This document shows, piece after piece, positions 61,854 through 64,000 of a DNA stretch of 64,000 nucleotides. The stretch's first letter is position 1; the number at the start of each line of letters is the position of its first letter. The stretch comes from Micromonospora chokoriensis (lineage in GTDB: Bacteria > Actinomycetota > Actinomycetes > Mycobacteriales > Micromonosporaceae): positions 4,526,001 to 4,590,000 of the forward strand of contig NZ_LT607409.1 of NCBI RefSeq assembly GCF_900091505.1, read 5' to 3'. The notes beneath the pieces were generated by a model. It was given only the letters and a program-made list of their open reading frames with translations, searched no databases and had not been told where the DNA came from. Both the position numbers and the translations under genes were made by a program.

Positions 61854-61858
61854 CGCTT

Positions 61859-61892
61859 ACCGGTGGGGCGGCACCGTCTCCGCCCCACCGGT
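61859..61892. terminator. Bidirectional hairpin between convergent genes
   Basis: Perfect 13-base arms (61859-61871, 61880-61892) and an 8-base loop, between the beta-helix stop and the helicase stop at 61927. Confidence 0.65.
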
Positions 61893-61926
61893 CGCACGTG
61901 TCAGCAGCGTCTCGCCGGCGGCGTGC

Positions 61927-63660
61927 TCAGCGCTCGTCGCCCCCGCGGTCGCGGCGCACCGTGGCCTTGCGGCCCTTGATCGTGCTCTGCCGCAGCCCGG
62001 AGATCACCTCGTCGGCCACCCCCTGCGGCACCTCCACCAGGGAGAACCGGTCGGCGATCTCGATCGAGCCGATGTCCCGGCCGCGGATCCCGGTCTCCCC
62101 GGTGATCGCGCCGACCAGGTCCTGGGGGCGCACCCCCGCGCGCCGGCCCAGGCCGACGAAGACCTGGACGGTGTTGCCGCCGCCGGATCGGGAACGGCCC
62201 CCGCCACGACGGTCACCGCCCCGGCCACCGCTCTCCGGCCGACCCTCGCGCGGGCCGCGCACCGGCACCTGCGGGATCTCCTCCTCGTCGTCGGAACCGG
62301 GCGAGGTCACCTCATGGGCCAGCTTCACGGCGGCGAGGGCGACCTCCATCAGATCGAACTCGTCGGTGAGCGTCTCCACGATCACCCGGTACGGGTCGAG
62401 GTCGTCCTCCAGCAGGCTCTCCCGCAGCGCCGCCTGGGTCAGCTCCAACCGGCGGGTCCGCATGTCCGCCACGGTGGGGATCTTGTCGATGGTGATCCGC
62501 TGGCCGGTCACCCGCTCGATGGTCTTGAGCATCCGGTGCTCGCGCGGCTCGGCCAGGGTGATCGCCACGCCCTCGCGGCCGGCCCGGCCCACCCGGCCGA
62601 TCCGGTGCACGTACGACTCCGGGGCGGACGGCACGTCGTAGTTGACGACGTGGGTGAGCTGCTCGACGTCCAACCCCCGGGCCGCGACGTCGGTGGCCAC
62701 CAGCAGGTCCGCGGTGCCCGCCCGCAGCCGGCCCATGACCCGGTCGCGCTGCTCCTGGCTCATGCCACCGTGCAACGCCTCGGAGCGGTAGCCCCGGCCG
62801 TTCATCGTCTCGGTCAGCCGGTCGACCTCCTCCCGGCTGCGGCAGAACACGATCGCTGCGGTGGGCGACTCGACGTCCAGCACCCGACCCAGCGCAGCCG
62901 GCTTGTGCGCCCGGGTCACGATGTACGCGCTCTGCCGTACGCGGGGCGCCTCGCCGGCGACCGGCTGCTCCCGACCGATCTCGATCCGGACCGGGTCGCT
63001 GAGGTGCTGCCGGGCCATCCCGTCGATGCGCGACGGCATGGTGGCGGAGAAGAGAACCGTCTGCCGCTGCGCCGGAGCGTGTTCCAGGATCGCCTCGATG
63101 TCCTCGGCGAAGCCCATGTCGAGCATCTCGTCGGCCTCGTCGAGCACCACCGTGGTCAACCCACCGAGGCGCAGGGTGCCCCGGGCGATGTGGTCGAGGG
63201 CGCGTCCCGGGGTGGCGACCACCACGTCCACGCCGCTGTCGAGCGCCCGCAGCTGCCGTCCGATCGGCTGCCCACCGTAGATCGGCAGCACCCGGGCACC
63301 CAGATCCTTGCCGTAGCGGTGGAACGCCTCGGAGACCTGCACCGCCAGCTCACGCGTCGGCACCAATACCAGCGCCACCGGGTCACCGCCACGACGGTGG
63401 GCCGTCATGAGGTTCAGCAGCGGGAGCGCGAACGCCGCCGTCTTGCCGGTGCCGGTGGCCGCCTGACCCAGCAGGTCCCGACCCTCCAGCAGTGGTGGGA
63501 TCGCCTCCCGCTGGATCGGTGTGGGCTCCTCGTAGCCGAGGGCGGACAGCGCGCCCAGCAGCTCGGCGCGCAGCCCGAGCTCGGTGAAGGCGTTCACCTC
63601 GTCGGTGCCGGCGGGGGTGGCGTCGGACGGTGCGTCGTGCTGTGCAGGTGCGGAACTCAT
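61927..63660 (-). CDS. DEAD-box RNA helicase with DbpA-like RNA-binding domain
   Basis: A 577-residue helicase of the DeaD/CsdA type. Motifs in order: Q-motif GYEEPTPIQREA, AATGTGKT, VPTRELA, VLDEADEM, FSATMPS, HRIGRVGRAG. A ~90-residue C-terminal domain (VQVFVGLGRRAGVRPQDLVGAI, ...SLVEVP) is of the DbpA RNA-binding type, and Arg/Gly-rich segments flank it. It likely remodels structured RNA or ribosomal precursors, often under cold stress. Confidence 0.92.
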   Translation of the reverse strand: MSSAPAQHDAPSDATPAGTDEVNAFTELGLRAELLGALSALGYEEPTPIQREAIPPLLEGRDLLGQAATGTGKTAAFALPLLNLMTAHRRGGDPVALVLVPTRELAVQVSEAFHRYGKDLGARVLPIYGGQPIGRQLRALDSGVDVVVATPGRALDHIARGTLRLGGLTTVVLDEADEMLDMGFAEDIEAILEHAPAQRQTVLFSATMPSRIDGMARQHLSDPVRIEIGREQPVAGEAPRVRQSAYIVTRAHKPAALGRVLDVESPTAAIVFCRSREEVDRLTETMNGRGYRSEALHGGMSQEQRDRVMGRLRAGTADLLVATDVAARGLDVEQLTHVVNYDVPSAPESYVHRIGRVGRAGREGVAITLAEPREHRMLKTIERVTGQRITIDKIPTVADMRTRRLELTQAALRESLLEDDLDPYRVIVETLTDEFDLMEVALAAVKLAHEVTSPGSDDEEEIPQVPVRGPREGRPESGGRGGDRRGGGRSRSGGGNTVQVFVGLGRRAGVRPQDLVGAITGETGIRGRDIGSIEIADRFSLVEVPQGVADEVISGLRQSTIKGRKATVRRDRGGDER

Positions 63661-63745
63661 GTGCCAAGCCTTTCATCACGCCGTCCGGGCCGCTGCGCCG
63701 ACCGGCACATGACCGCGACAGGTGCCCCGTCAGCGGCGGTCCCGG

Positions 63746-64000
63746 TCAGGCGGAGGTGCTCAGGATCGCCAGGATCATCACCGCGGCGAGGATCGCGTCG
63801 AGCACCCCGCAGAACTCGGTGTAGCCGCGCGGCACCACCCGGCCGGACCGATGGTGCGCCAGGTCCCACCCGGCGTGCGCCAGCCAGCCGAGGGCCACCA
63901 GCCACTCGGCGGTCCGGCCGCCGGCGGCCACCGCGACCAGCGCCAGGGCGCCCCAGACGGCGAGACCGACGAATTGGGTGGCGAGCACGCCCGGGCCGCG
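63746..64000 (-). CDS. Membrane protein of unknown function, partial (5' end outside window)
   Basis: The frame stays open to the window edge; a GTG at 63988 is in frame but the upstream codons (RGPG) give no sign of a gene start, so the N-terminus is probably missing. The visible ~84 residues hold three hydrophobic helices (FVGLAVWGALALVAVAAG, EWLVALGWLAHAGWDLAHH, LDAILAAVMILAIL). No family is recognised. Confidence 0.5.
   Translation of the reverse strand, partial: RGPGVLATQFVGLAVWGALALVAVAAGGRTAEWLVALGWLAHAGWDLAHHRSGRVVPRGYTEFCGVLDAILAAVMILAILSTSA

Overview
The window is a very GC-rich stretch (third codon positions almost always G or C). It has many GTG starts, heavily overlapping ATGA/GTGA gene junctions, an Lsr2 nucleoid protein, an HspR-type operator in front of lon and several apparently leaderless genes. 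This points to a filamentous actinomycete; Micromonosporaceae, possibly Micromonospora, is my best guess, but no marker gene settles the genus.

Region 1 (1-10,145) is the 3' part of a biosynthetic operon on the + strand. It encodes the end of an acyl carrier protein, two condensing enzymes plus a ketoacyl-synthase-like partner, an acyl-AMP ligase, a 4-hydroxymandelate synthase (HmaS), a phytanoyl-CoA-type oxygenase, a 50-residue remnant of a DUF3050 protein, an orphan E1 alpha/beta thiamine-diphosphate pair and an ATP-grasp ligase. Nearly every junction overlaps by 4-8 bases.

Region 2 (10.2-15.4 kb) interrupts it with unrelated genes: a MafI-like small protein, an SGNH hydrolase, a trypsin-fold protein that has lost all three catalytic residues, a zinc-ribbon membrane protein, a YjbR protein and a phosphotransferase.

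Region 3 (15.4-24.5 kb) returns to biosynthesis. It holds an acyl-AMP ligase coupled to an MFS exporter (- strand), an SGNH esterase, and a + strand operon of P450, alpha/beta hydrolase, FMN 4-hydroxymandelate oxidase (Hmo) and an HpgT-like aminotransferase. HmaS, Hmo and HpgT together form the whole route from 4-hydroxyphenylpyruvate to 4-hydroxyphenylglycine (Hpg), split over two operons about 16 kb apart with no NRPS in view. This is the best candidate for an undescribed system here.

Region 4 (24.6-44 kb) holds glyA behind a ZTP riboswitch, a hemerythrin, nnrD, a histidine phosphatase, a surface-glycan locus (GT-C transferase, GT2, epimerase, acyltransferase 3), a LigD-type polymerase, an Lrp regulator divergent from a bkdABC branched-chain 2-oxoacid dehydrogenase operon, a beta-helix protein, and a sugar isomerase/PQQ-type sugar dehydrogenase operon.

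Region 5 (44-64 kb) is envelope and stress functions: an L,D-transpeptidase lipoprotein, a STAS protein, an FKBP, two DoxX proteins, TerC, a metal/corrinoid-binding protein, an Asp23-DUF6286 fusion operon, Lsr2, a divergent two-component pair, manganese catalase, lon, a Tat-exported beta-helix protein and a DEAD-box helicase. Convergent genes are mostly separated by perfect GC-rich hairpins without U-tracts. I saw no tRNA, rRNA, CRISPR array or insertion sequence.
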